From Bacillus sp. Marseille-Q3570 (GTDB lineage Bacteria; Bacillota; Bacilli; Bacillales; Fictibacillaceae), in contig NZ_CAMGYZ010000003.1 of NCBI RefSeq assembly GCF_946151055.1, positions 1-64,000 of the forward strand: a stretch of DNA of 64,000 nt. The letters run 5' to 3'. Below are positions 1 through 7,990 of the stretch, one piece after another. The notes beneath the pieces were generated by a model that was given only the letters and a program-made list of their open reading frames with translations, made no database searches and was not told the origin of the DNA. The position numbers and the translations under genes are program-made. How positions within the stretch are numbered: position 1 is the first letter of the stretch; each line of letters begins with the position of its first letter.

Positions 1-1
1 G

Positions 2-109
2 GTAAAGCCACTAACAACTTTATTCATAAAAGACCATTACGAGTTTGGAGTAGTTATTACTGCTGTATTCGGCTTTAATTTAGTTAAGAGTATTCAAAAA
101 AATAGTTAA
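2..109 (+). CDS. C-terminal end of an unidentified protein (5' cut by window)
   Basis: An open frame enters from the left edge and ends at TAA 107-109, giving about 35 residues rich in hydrophobic residues (FGVVITAVFGFNLVKS) with a basic tail. This looks like the last membrane segment of a small membrane protein. The start lies outside the window, so family and function cannot be judged. It points toward the IS110 element that follows. Confidence 0.3.
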   Translation, partial: VKPLTTLFIKDHYEFGVVITAVFGFNLVKSIQKNS

Positions 110-248
110 GTCCATCTTCAATAAAAGACCAGCTATAAAAAGTCAAGGAACTAAATTGAATTAATTTTTATTGTTTTTATTTAGAGTTTTAGGCATGACA
201 AATAAACCTTTATTTGTTTACTGGTAAAAATAGCAAACAAACAATAGG

Positions 249-1454
249 TTAGTTATTATCTGTTTCCTGAATACGAGGTTTATAGGGTTGTCCATCTCTT
301 AAAATAGCGAAAATAATGTGGGTCAACTTTCTAGCAACAGCTCCAACAGCTGTACCATGGGCTTTTCCCCGATTACGTAATTTTTGATAATAAAGAGAAA
401 GTGCGGGGTCATGAAAACTGGCCACAAATGCTGCTTGCCATAAAGCACGTCTAAGATAGGGAGATCCTCGTTTCGACAGCCTGGTGTTGGAACTATTAAA
501 GTCACCTGATTGGTGAACGGATGCATCAAGACCTGCGAATGCCACCAATTGTCCAGGACGGTCAAAACGGCTAATGGAGCCAATTTCACCTAGGACCACC
601 GCAGCTGTTATATCACTTACTCCCGAAATGGTAGTTAGATAATGTTCTTGACGATTCGAGAGTTCAATCATGGCTTCCTCAATTTGATTTAGTTGTTTTT
701 CAAGTAAATCTATTTGTTCCAGTAAAAGATGAATCTGCATTTTAAAAACGTCTGTCCCTATAGAAATACCAAAGGTATTTTGTGCACTATCTTTCAACTT
801 TTCAGCTTTATTTCGAGCTCGTGTTTCACCGTAACGTCCCTTACTAACACGGTAAAGTAACTTAGCAAGTTGATCTGTATCAATTTCTAACAGGTCTTCT
901 GGTAAAGGATATTGTAGAAGAATTTCAGTTGAAGACATCCCGAAAACATCAGAAAAGTTCTGTTCATATTCAGGGAACACTTGATCTAATAGTGCTATGA
1001 TTTTTCTTTTAATATCTGAACTTTGATCAACTAACGCATAACGTAACCTTTCTAAATGTCTAAGTTGAAGTAATTCTTCTTCTACAAAAGGCGTTTCTTC
1101 TGGAGAATCAATTCGAATCACTTGAGCAATGAGGTAAGCATCCTTCACATCCGTTTTTGTCTTACGAATATAAAATTGACGCAATGCATCTGACTGCATT
1201 GGATTAAAAGCTGTGATCTTAAATCCAAGTTTATGTAGAAAAGAAAAAACAGATAACCAATAATGCCCTGTGGCTTCTAGTCCACAATTACAATTCTCAG
1301 GTGTTACTTTTTGTTGATTTAAAAATTTAAGTAGTTTTTCACTACCCGATTTTGAATTAGCAAATCGAACAGTCTTTCCGATAGGATCGCCTTTTTCATT
1401 AATCAATCCAGCTTCATGATGGCGTTTCCCAATATCAATACCAAGATAAATCAC
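249..1454 (-). CDS. IS110-family transposase (DEDD recombinase)
   Basis: This 401-residue protein has the two-part IS110 layout. The N-terminal RuvC-like DEDD domain shows D7 (GIDIGK), E60 (GLEATGHYW) and D102/D105 (KTDVKDAYLIA). A middle helical region is followed by the Tnp_20 domain, with FAGLDASVHQSGDF and SKRGSPYLRRALWQ from about residue 327. The family's catalytic serine lies in this C-terminal half. Start is GTG at 1454, with AGGTGG seven bases upstream. The frame is intact and of normal length, so the element may be active. IS110 enzymes cut and rejoin DNA guided by an RNA made from the element's non-coding end. Confidence 0.95.
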   Translation of the reverse strand: MIYLGIDIGKRHHEAGLINEKGDPIGKTVRFANSKSGSEKLLKFLNQQKVTPENCNCGLEATGHYWLSVFSFLHKLGFKITAFNPMQSDALRQFYIRKTKTDVKDAYLIAQVIRIDSPEETPFVEEELLQLRHLERLRYALVDQSSDIKRKIIALLDQVFPEYEQNFSDVFGMSSTEILLQYPLPEDLLEIDTDQLAKLLYRVSKGRYGETRARNKAEKLKDSAQNTFGISIGTDVFKMQIHLLLEQIDLLEKQLNQIEEAMIELSNRQEHYLTTISGVSDITAAVVLGEIGSISRFDRPGQLVAFAGLDASVHQSGDFNSSNTRLSKRGSPYLRRALWQAAFVASFHDPALSLYYQKLRNRGKAHGTAVGAVARKLTHIIFAILRDGQPYKPRIQETDNN

Positions 1455-1700
1455 AGTAGCACCACCTAGTTTTAATTAATCAGATGGCAGGATTCCTCTT
1501 TTACTTTATAGATATCCAACCTCGTTCGATATACGACAACAAAGTGTCATCCAGCTCATTCGAATAGTTCTATAAAGAAAGAGGTGTCAGTCTTTAACAC
1601 GAAGACAAAGCTTCAAGGGGGCGAGCGACAACCTCTATCTGATTTAAATACATTATACCTTGAAGAAGGTATAACGATTTAAAGCCAGAAAATATCTGGT
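1455..1700 (-). ncRNA. Candidate bridge RNA region of the IS110 element
   Basis: About 250 bases upstream of the transposase start carry no reading frame but contain hairpins: a perfect 9-bp stem TTATACCTT-GAAG-AAGGTATAA (1653-1674) and a 5-bp stem CCAGA/TCTGG (1685-1699). In the IS110 group the long non-coding end upstream of the recombinase encodes a bridge RNA with target- and donor-binding loops. Position and size fit this. The two guide loops were not folded here, so the call rests on family knowledge plus placement. Confidence 0.35.
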
Positions 1701-1712
1701 TAATAATAATAT

Positions 1713-1885
1713 ACGAGGGGGCATATCTGGAACTAGATAAGCCTCTTTATCTTGAAATTAATTTTTGATTCATATTCAACAATTTGTAATAAATTGATAT
1801 TCGAGCATCATTATGGAGGAGGGCTTTAGGTGTTATGTATTTTCGAAACTATTATTTGTTTAATTCGTAAACAGAAGAAGAGATA
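1713..1885 (+). repeat. Duplicated leader, copy 1 (partner 3773-3950)
   Basis: This leader contains a terminator-like hairpin GGCATATCT-GGAACT-AGATAAGCC (1720-1743) followed by CTCTTTATC, and further on TTTCGAAACTATTATTTGTTT. The same order of motifs recurs near 3773-3950 with scattered substitutions. Each copy precedes a small membrane-protein gene, suggesting duplication of a leader plus gene cassette. Confidence 0.6.
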
Positions 1886-1904
1886 AAAATCAGGGAGGGC
1901 TAAA

Positions 1905-2156
1905 TTGGAAACAAAAAAACTTCACTACCTAATTGCTTTTCTTTCTTTTCCAATAACAGTCCTACACTTTATTTTTGGTGATTATACAACTGAGAAGTTT
2001 GTTTCTGGTATTACATTTTATGTAATTGCCACAGCAATGTATTTAAGTTTTGTTTACTTGTTTAATAAAAATGAAGTTGGCAAAAAGGTAGTATTATGGG
2101 GGCTAGTCTTTATTGCTATTGCGAGCATTTTGATGTTCCTTAAATACAGCAAATAA
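1905..2156 (+). CDS. Small membrane protein, unknown function
   Basis: This 83-residue protein starts at TTG 1905 with AGGGAGGG eight bases upstream. Three hydrophobic segments are visible (about residues 6-24, 32-52 and 61-80) separated by short charged loops (FNKNEVGKK). I do not recognise the family. It lies in an AT-rich strip of small genes beside an IS, so it may be accessory. Confidence 0.6.
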   Translation: METKKLHYLIAFLSFPITVLHFIFGDYTTEKFVSGITFYVIATAMYLSFVYLFNKNEVGKKVVLWGLVFIAIASILMFLKYSK

Positions 2157-2237
2157 ATAACGCTCATATGCCACAATCGGATTAATGAACAAATAATAAC
2201 ATCTTAGCGTTTTATTCTAAAAGGGAGAGGGTTAAAA

Positions 2238-2375
2238 ATGAAGGATTCAACTTATAAAATTATCAAAGTCTTATGTTTAGTTGTAATTGCAATATCAGGA
2301 ATATATATAGGTATACAGTTAACTGAAATTAAAGATTACCTTTGGGATTTAGTTAAATTATCTGCAAATAGTTGA
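2238..2375 (+). CDS. Small single-span membrane peptide, unknown
   Basis: A 45-codon frame begins at ATG 2238 with AAGGGAGAGG seven bases upstream, a strong ribosome site. The product starts MKDSTYKIIK, then has one hydrophobic helix (VLCLVVIAISGIYIGIQL) and a short polar tail ending LSANS. A terminator follows at 2423. No family is recognised. Support comes from the ribosome site, hydrophobic pattern and terminator. Confidence 0.5.
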   Translation: MKDSTYKIIKVLCLVVIAISGIYIGIQLTEIKDYLWDLVKLSANS

Positions 2376-2422
2376 ACATTTTTATATACATAGTTTTTTG
2401 TAAACAATCTTCAAGAAACGGG

Positions 2423-2457
2423 GGCGATAATCCAGGAAGGATTACGCCTCTTTTTGT
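2423..2457 (+). terminator. Rho-independent terminator
   Basis: The stem GGCGATAATCC / GGATTACGCC with loop AGGAA is followed by TCTTTTTG. It ends the transcript of the small membrane peptide. A degraded relative (GGGGGCAATTCTACAAGAA) occurs near 3066. Confidence 0.75.
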
Positions 2458-2517
2458 TTAATACATAAGAATTGGGCAGTTTTTTGGAGGAAGTGAAAGG
2501 TAAAGGGGGAGCTTTTA

Positions 2518-3057
2518 TTGGACAAAAATGAAAGACATATATATTTATTGTCGGGACCAGCGGGTGTAGGCAAATCAACAACTTCAAAAGAACTTGTAAA
2601 GAAACTATCTGATAGTGCTTATTTATCTGGTGACTATATCAGCCATATGCATATTAATGGGAGAGAAAAGCCGTGGAAAAGTAAACACGAACATTCACTA
2701 ATATGGGATAATATTTTACACCTTACAAGGAACTTTATTGATTATGGAACCGATGTGGTAATAGATTATGTAACATTTCCAAACGAAGCAAGGTGGCTTA
2801 GTGAAAATATCAATCAACCAAATACAGTAGTAAAATATGTAGTATTATGGGTCGATAAAAACACCTTAACTCAAAGAGACAATATGAGAAAAGAAGAAGA
2901 TAGAATGGGAGAACGGTGTTTTATATTGTTTGATGAATTTAGTGAATCAGGATTAGATAAAAAACACTTTCTAAATACAAGTGAATTAACTATCAAAGAA
3001 AATGATTTCGTTATTGATACAATATTGAATGATAGAAGGTTTTGTATAAATGGTTAA
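2518..3057 (+). CDS. P-loop kinase-like protein (AAA_33 / zeta-toxin-like fold)
   Basis: This 179-residue protein starts at TTG 2518, preceded by AAAGGGGGAGC. A Walker A motif GPAGVGKST is at about residues 13-21, and a DYVTF strand near 80 is a Walker-B-like candidate. Length and motif placement fit small nucleotide or antibiotic kinases of the AAA_33 group, which phosphorylate small molecules in the cytosol. The substrate cannot be read from the sequence. It stands alone in an AT-rich accessory strip. Confidence 0.6.
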   Translation: MDKNERHIYLLSGPAGVGKSTTSKELVKKLSDSAYLSGDYISHMHINGREKPWKSKHEHSLIWDNILHLTRNFIDYGTDVVIDYVTFPNEARWLSENINQPNTVVKYVVLWVDKNTLTQRDNMRKEEDRMGERCFILFDEFSESGLDKKHFLNTSELTIKENDFVIDTILNDRRFCING

Positions 3058-3261
3058 TTCAGCAAACGGGGGCAATTCTACAAGAACGAATGTGTTTTAT
3101 GAAAGAATTTCAATTGCATACCTTCAACCTAATGTAAAAGTGTAATTTTCATTCGTTAGCCCAGAAAAATAATACTGCAAGAGAGGACATCCACATTTTA
3201 ATCATATAAAATTTATTAACCCCATAAAATGATATATCTAATTTATATGGGGAGTGTAAAG

Positions 3262-3642
3262 ATGGGTGAATATCAAGTAACAGAAGCAATGCTTGAAAAA
3301 TTTTATAGGCTTAATCAAAAGAAAAAGGAAATTGAATCGGCCATGAAGGAAATGAAAAAGCATTTCCATGATTACTTTGATGAGACGGTGGGCGAAAATG
3401 TTAAAGGGCAAATAACAGTTGGGGATTACATATTACAAAGGCAAGTTAGAACAGTTGAGAAATTTAATGAAGCGAAGACGGTAGAGACATTAGAGGAACT
3501 AAAATTAGAAGATTTATTGGTGAAAAAACCGGATATCGACAAAATGAAAGCAGCGATCAATCTTGGTATTTTAAAGGAAAATGACCTGGAAGATTGTCGG
3601 GTAATCAATTTGTCTCCAGCTATTTCAGTAAAAACAAAATGA
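3262..3642 (+). CDS. Hypothetical protein, phage-like size and charge
   Basis: The start is set at ATG 3262 (MGEYQVTEAM) because GGGGAG lies at 3249-3254; an earlier in-frame ATG at 3229 lacks such a site. The 126-residue product is highly charged and probably helical at the N-terminus (KKKEIESAMKEMKKHF), with no membrane segment or cysteine. I do not recognise it. Its composition resembles small phage or plasmid accessory proteins, which is only an impression. Confidence 0.5.
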   Translation: MGEYQVTEAMLEKFYRLNQKKKEIESAMKEMKKHFHDYFDETVGENVKGQITVGDYILQRQVRTVEKFNEAKTVETLEELKLEDLLVKKPDIDKMKAAINLGILKENDLEDCRVINLSPAISVKTK

Positions 3643-3772
3643 ACAATGGAAGTATATTCGTATTCAAGAATGAAAGCAAAGTTTAATAACACGTTAAATA
3701 GTTAATAATGAAATTAATGTTCCGCTAAAGTTTAATAGTTTCCGTTCTAATTCAAAATGTGCTCGTTATTCC

Positions 3773-3950
3773 ACAAAAGGGGCTTATCTGGAACTAGGTA
3801 AGCCTCTTTATTGTGAAATAGATTATCAATTTAGTTCCGCAAGTTGAAATAAATTAGTTTAACTTTGAAGATTTTTTGTGGGGGAATGCCTTTGTTGGTC
3901 TGTATTTTCGAAACTAATATTCGTTTTATTCGTAAACAAAATAGAGGTAA
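3773..3950 (+). repeat. Duplicated leader, copy 2, with terminator hairpin
   Basis: The hairpin GGCTTATCT-GGAACT-AGGTAAGCC (3781-3804) followed by TCTTTATT matches the one at 1720. Downstream TTTCGAAACTAATATTCGTTT matches copy 1. In copy 1 this whole stretch is untranslated, which bears on the start of the gene that overlaps copy 2. Confidence 0.6.
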
Positions 3951-4183
3951 ATATCAAATGGTTACATTTAATAGTGAATGCAGCATATTTGGTTTTTATG
4001 GGGGGTTTTTATGTTATCAGCAGGCGGGTTTTCATAGGGGATATTCTGTTTCAATTAATCGCATTCTCATTGGTAATTATTGTTCCTTTCGTAATAGTTT
4101 TATTAATTAGAAAGAGAAGCAGTAGATTAAGAAAAATTGAAGAAAAATTAGACATGTTATTAGAAAAACAAGATAAACATTAA
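3878..4183 (+). CDS. Small membrane protein with coiled tail, start uncertain
   Basis: From the first GTG (3878) the frame gives 101 residues, but its first ~25 codons lie in the duplicated leader that is untranslated in copy 1. The convincing part begins near 3950 (VNIKWLHLIVNAAYLVFM). It has two hydrophobic helices followed by a charged coiled tail (SRLRKIEEKLDMLLEKQDKH). No ATG sits at the expected position after AGAGG, so the start codon may be unusual or mutated. Function is unknown. Confidence 0.45.
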   Translation: MGECLCWSVFSKLIFVLFVNKIEVNIKWLHLIVNAAYLVFMGGFYVISRRVFIGDILFQLIAFSLVIIVPFVIVLLIRKRSSRLRKIEEKLDMLLEKQDKH

Positions 4184-4243
4184 CATTTTCTTCTGTTGAG
4201 GATTGTATGTTTAAGAGGAAGTACAATGCTAAATTTTCAAAGC

Positions 4244-4279
4244 AAAAAAGACATTCAGCTTGAGGATGTCTTTTTTCCT
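4244..4279 (+). terminator. Rho-independent terminator
   Basis: The arms AAAAAAGACAT and ATGTCTTTTTT enclose an 11-base loop and are followed by CCTTTT. It ends the transcript of the upstream small membrane protein. Confidence 0.75.
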
Positions 4280-4332
4280 TTTATATAACTTTTGGTTATA
4301 GGGGCTATATGGTTTCTGTACTTACTTTTTAA

Positions 4333-4482
4333 CATCAAACAGATAGAAGTTGGTCAGGAGTAACAAGTGCTTCAACAACACTTATAGGTATTCTATTTTT
4401 TAATGAACCGGCAAACAAGCGAAAAATTTCATCCATTTTATTAGTAATGTTTGGTGCATTTGTTCTTCATCTCCAAAGTTAA
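4333..4482 (+). pseudogene. C-terminal remnant of an SMR-family multidrug transporter
   Basis: A 49-codon open stretch bounded upstream by TAA (4330-4332) reads WSGVTSASTTLIGILFFNEP and then KISSILLVMFGAFVLHL before a stop. This matches the last two helices of EmrE/QacC-type exporters (the W-S/T-G motif, the FNE-P loop, and the ILL..G.V.L.L helix). There is no start codon or N-terminal half, so the gene is a decayed fragment. Full-length SMR proteins have about 105-110 residues. Confidence 0.6.
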
Positions 4483-4552
4483 ACTGGGAATAGCGTAATC
4501 CTTATTTAACAAAAGAGAGCTATGATCAAGTAAGACCTCGCCATATAAACGT

Positions 4553-4582
4553 AAAAAGAGCTCAAAATCGAGCTCTTTTCTT
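4553..4582 (-). terminator. Terminator of the GH94/GH3 transcript
   Basis: The arms AAAAGAGCTC / GAGCTCTTTT with a short AT-rich loop have a U-tract on either strand. It lies about 60 bases beyond the stop of the GH94 gene and can terminate that minus-strand operon. Confidence 0.7.
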
Positions 4583-4640
4583 GTGATTTTATAAATTTGT
4601 CTTGCAATACAGTTTGTGAATGCGTTTTTGAACCTTTCTG

Positions 4641-7600
4641 TTAAATGGAGACCTTTATCAGATTTCCATCACGGTCAAGGAGTTTTTCAAGATCGTCTAG
4701 CTTGATTGAAAAACCAGCTTCACGATATCGGTTTGAACAAGTGACATAGTCAACTTTTTCTCCATTAACCTCAACAAACTTGTGGTTATCAGTAAGAGAA
4801 TACACGAAGGTGACCGGCAACCCGATAATTCGGAACTCGAACCTCAGCCCGTCCAGTTCATCAGATAGAACAGGGTCAATGATCAAACGGCCATCTTCAA
4901 TACGGATACCGAGGGCATTCGAGATAAGTTGATTCATATAAATCCCAGGGCCGCTTGAATAGATACGCCATCCACCTTTGACTGGAACATTGCCTTTACG
5001 AAGTTCATCAAATCGTTCCTGAGCTTCATATCGTGTATTGAATTTTCCGTCCGAGCTGCTGAAATAAGTGTTGCTCTGACGCAATTCCGCATTCGGAACA
5101 ACATCCTTCAATCCAATCGGGTTGATGATTTCAAGCCCTTTCCAGACCTCATCTCCGCGACCAAGCTTCGCCATCGCCTCCACAAAACGGATATGCGCAT
5201 GAACGTATTGCAATCCGATTTCCCTTCCGAAATTCGCGGCTTGCTCTGCACGTTTGAAATGTGTGCTGACTCCACCTGCATAATTGGCTGGACGGTTCAT
5301 CAAACGGACACCGTCAGGACAATAGAGGTACTCTTTGATCAGTTCATAATGTGACTGAGCCTGCTCTGGTGTGAAAAGTTCGCTGATGATGCTTCGGTTC
5401 ATCGGGATCAACCGATAGTCGATTCCGGTTTTCGTGTCTGTCGGGTGGATCATCAATTCAGGCTGATTTTTATTCTCCATATAAAGGAAACCTGGCAGGA
5501 CGTCTGTCTTGAACATGAATCGGTTATAGTCTTCTTTAATTCCGAATGCCAGTGTTTTCAGCTCAATCGCTTCCTGATGATCGAACTTTTCCAGCACTTT
5601 TGATAGCTGGTGGAGCACTTGATAGGTAAGGGCGACTGTCCAGCTGCTGACCATATATTTTTTCAATTGCTGATTCGCTGGCTGCAGGGTGTCATCCCAA
5701 TCCCCATCGTCATATGAAGACAAGAACGTATCATGTAAAAAGTGGCTCTTGATATAATCAATCTGTTTTTTGATATGATCGATCAGCGTCTCTTTTTCAG
5801 AACTGAAATCGAAACCATCTCTTATTGTATAAGGTATTTCTTCTTTTAATATTTCAAAATCCCCTGTGGCACGGATGTAATCGCTGACGACCTTCAATGG
5901 CCATACAATGACATCACCATGGCTTTCATGAGCCTGGATCTTGAAGTACTTATCGAACATGAACCATTGCGGCCAGCTGCCATCATCTCCATATTGATGC
6001 GAATAAACCGTTTGGATGATTTCACGAACTGATTCATAATTTTGTGTGGCAAGGAAGTACTCGGTCGGACCCTGGCAAACATCTCTCGTTCCCCATGCTG
6101 CACCGCCATACTGTTCAAGACCGTGCGGAACGGAATAGTGGACGAGCATGTTATGTGTATACCACCAGGAAAGGGTATTCAGTTTATCAACCTGTTTTGA
6201 AGACGACGAGAGTTTGAACCCGTTCATCACATCAGCATAATAGTGGCGGTATTTCTCAATCTCTTCTGCCACATCTTTTTGATTGAAATCCATTTCTTCG
6301 CCATGAAGCAATCCCTGGATTGTTAAAGTCCAATCACTTGAAGGACTAAGATCCAACACCGATAACGAAGCTGATTCCGGCTCAAGGTTTTGAGAGAAGA
6401 TCCGTTCGTCTGTCAGCTTGATCTCAGCTCCGTCCACCTTCATACGATAACAAAGTTCAGGAAATACTTGTGCGCTATCTGCATGATCAGCTGCACTGTA
6501 AACGATCGTTTCCCCTTGTTGTTCGACATTGAAAGGAACTTCGAATTCATTGTTATTCATCGTAACCTGATTGGATAACAAGAAACGATATGCGTTCCCT
6601 TTTTCAGAGCGGACGTTCAATCGAACTTCAGGTGTGTCAACGGTCGTATGGTTCGTCACGACAATCAGATCATCTTCTGTTTTATAAAACCAGCGGGTGT
6701 AATTGAAGCCGATTTCGAAAAGGGATGGCATGCCGAGTAGATGATACGTACCATCGATTTCGATATAAAGCCGCTGTCCAGATGTTTTAAGGATGTTCAA
6801 AGCATTGCGTGTGTTCGTAATCATTTTATTGAAAGATGTGTTGCCTACGACGAGCTGGGAATTGAACACACCAGTCATATAAGAGGTCGTCGTCATGACA
6901 TTTTCAGTCAATCGGTCGTTATGGCCGCTCATCAAAATGTGTCCATGAGGGCGTTCAACCAGTCGTTCTTTTCCTTTTAAAACGACATGCTCATGCGTGT
7001 CTGTGAAAAACGAGAGTAATGCCCCATCTTGATGTTCCTCGTGCTTACGGACAGGGAAGAGGCTGTGAATCTCTTCTGCAGACAGTTCTACAGTCTGTAA
7101 AGGTTTACCGAATTTCGAAGATAGCGAAATTTTTTCAACAGGGTGGAATTCTGTTCCTTCTGCTCCTTCGACCTGTCTCCAGGCAGCAAGGACTTCATCT
7201 TCAAATGCTAAGGAAGTGACGGCTTCAGGGTGGTCTTCTTTAAAGAGCCCATAAAAGACGACGCGGTCCTTTCCTATAAGAGCCTTGCGCTCTGATTGCA
7301 AAGCGATGTAGGCGAACTCGTATTGGTAGATTTCATTTGCGAGTGATTCTTTGGACAATGCCTCAGGTACATTCGTTTCACGATAAGAAGTGCCGAAAAA
7401 TTGGAACCCGTCTGTTGAAAATCCTGTCACCTTATTCAAAGAACCTTGTTGGAGGTAAGGGAATCCGGATTGCATCGACTGGTTTTGACGGGAGCAGACG
7501 ACATAGCCTCGTTTTTCGTCCTCATAAACGGTGTGATCGGTATATTGGGAGATGTAGGATTCATTCGAACGAACTGCCCCTTTATCAGCCAAACCGAGAT

Positions 7601-7979
7601 CCTGTCCATAAATCAAATCGTACTCAATATCTGCTCCTTCCAATTCAACGTCCCAGAACCAGACCCCTGAGTCGGTCAAAATGAAGGATACCTCATAGTG
7701 GACATTTTCAGTGACACCCGACCACTTGAGAGCGGATTCAGCGACTTCCAGCTTACTATCCGACTGGATGCCGATAAGGGGAATGACTTTTATCCCGTCC
7801 GTCTGAAAAAGACGAAGGTATAGGTTGTTAAGGGAACCGTCAATCGGGTTCCCTTGTACCTGGTTGAGCATTGTAGATTGATGGGATGCTTCAAAAAGAT
7901 CCCCGGTATTTAAGAAAGAAAATTGCAGGTTTCCTGAACGGATTTGAAACTTTCGATCAGTTTGTAAATGTATAGACAA
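4641..7979 (-). CDS. GH94 phosphorylase, 1,2-beta-oligoglucan phosphorylase type
   Basis: This ~1,112-residue protein has a long beta-sandwich N-terminal half and an (alpha/alpha)6 C-terminal half. The catalytic acid motif DDGDWDD is near residue 760, GGAAWGTRDVCQGP near 620 and RQSNTYFSSSDGKF near 968. Length and the NTYFSSSDG signature fit the Listeria/Lachnoclostridium sophorooligosaccharide phosphorylases, which split beta-1,2-glucooligosaccharides with phosphate to give glucose 1-phosphate. That specificity is inferred from length and the GH3 neighbour. There is no signal peptide, so it is cytosolic. TTG 7979 is preferred because AGAGGTG lies six bases before it; a GTG at 7988 overlaps that site. 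It follows the GH3 gene with almost no gap. Confidence 0.8.
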   Translation of the reverse strand: MSIHLQTDRKFQIRSGNLQFSFLNTGDLFEASHQSTMLNQVQGNPIDGSLNNLYLRLFQTDGIKVIPLIGIQSDSKLEVAESALKWSGVTENVHYEVSFILTDSGVWFWDVELEGADIEYDLIYGQDLGLADKGAVRSNESYISQYTDHTVYEDEKRGYVVCSRQNQSMQSGFPYLQQGSLNKVTGFSTDGFQFFGTSYRETNVPEALSKESLANEIYQYEFAYIALQSERKALIGKDRVVFYGLFKEDHPEAVTSLAFEDEVLAAWRQVEGAEGTEFHPVEKISLSSKFGKPLQTVELSAEEIHSLFPVRKHEEHQDGALLSFFTDTHEHVVLKGKERLVERPHGHILMSGHNDRLTENVMTTTSYMTGVFNSQLVVGNTSFNKMITNTRNALNILKTSGQRLYIEIDGTYHLLGMPSLFEIGFNYTRWFYKTEDDLIVVTNHTTVDTPEVRLNVRSEKGNAYRFLLSNQVTMNNNEFEVPFNVEQQGETIVYSAADHADSAQVFPELCYRMKVDGAEIKLTDERIFSQNLEPESASLSVLDLSPSSDWTLTIQGLLHGEEMDFNQKDVAEEIEKYRHYYADVMNGFKLSSSSKQVDKLNTLSWWYTHNMLVHYSVPHGLEQYGGAAWGTRDVCQGPTEYFLATQNYESVREIIQTVYSHQYGDDGSWPQWFMFDKYFKIQAHESHGDVIVWPLKVVSDYIRATGDFEILKEEIPYTIRDGFDFSSEKETLIDHIKKQIDYIKSHFLHDTFLSSYDDGDWDDTLQPANQQLKKYMVSSWTVALTYQVLHQLSKVLEKFDHQEAIELKTLAFGIKEDYNRFMFKTDVLPGFLYMENKNQPELMIHPTDTKTGIDYRLIPMNRSIISELFTPEQAQSHYELIKEYLYCPDGVRLMNRPANYAGGVSTHFKRAEQAANFGREIGLQYVHAHIRFVEAMAKLGRGDEVWKGLEIINPIGLKDVVPNAELRQSNTYFSSSDGKFNTRYEAQERFDELRKGNVPVKGGWRIYSSGPGIYMNQLISNALGIRIEDGRLIIDPVLSDELDGLRFEFRIIGLPVTFVYSLTDNHKFVEVNGEKVDYVTCSNRYREAGFSIKLDDLEKLLDRDGNLIKVSI

Positions 7980-7990
7980 TGAAAGCACCT

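Larger units (their letters stand above)
200..1700 (-). mobile_element. IS110-family insertion sequence (approximate limits)
   Basis: The element comprises the transposase gene at 249-1454 and a long non-coding stretch on its 5' side (1455 to about 1700). IS110 elements usually lack terminal inverted repeats, so the ends cannot be fixed by eye. An 8-bp palindrome (CAAATAAA-CC-TTTATTTG, 199-216) lies near the 3' side. The duplicated host leader beginning near 1713 gives an outer bound on the 5' side. No target duplication is evident, as expected for the family. Confidence 0.5.

Noticed and set aside
2159-2216. Integron-type attC site around AACGCT...AGCGTT
   Set aside because: No integrase and no proper core or bulge pattern; a weak hairpin terminator explains it better.
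7337-7684. Antisense frames over the GH94 and GH3 genes
   Set aside because: Common shadows of long genes; none has a ribosome site or family pattern.
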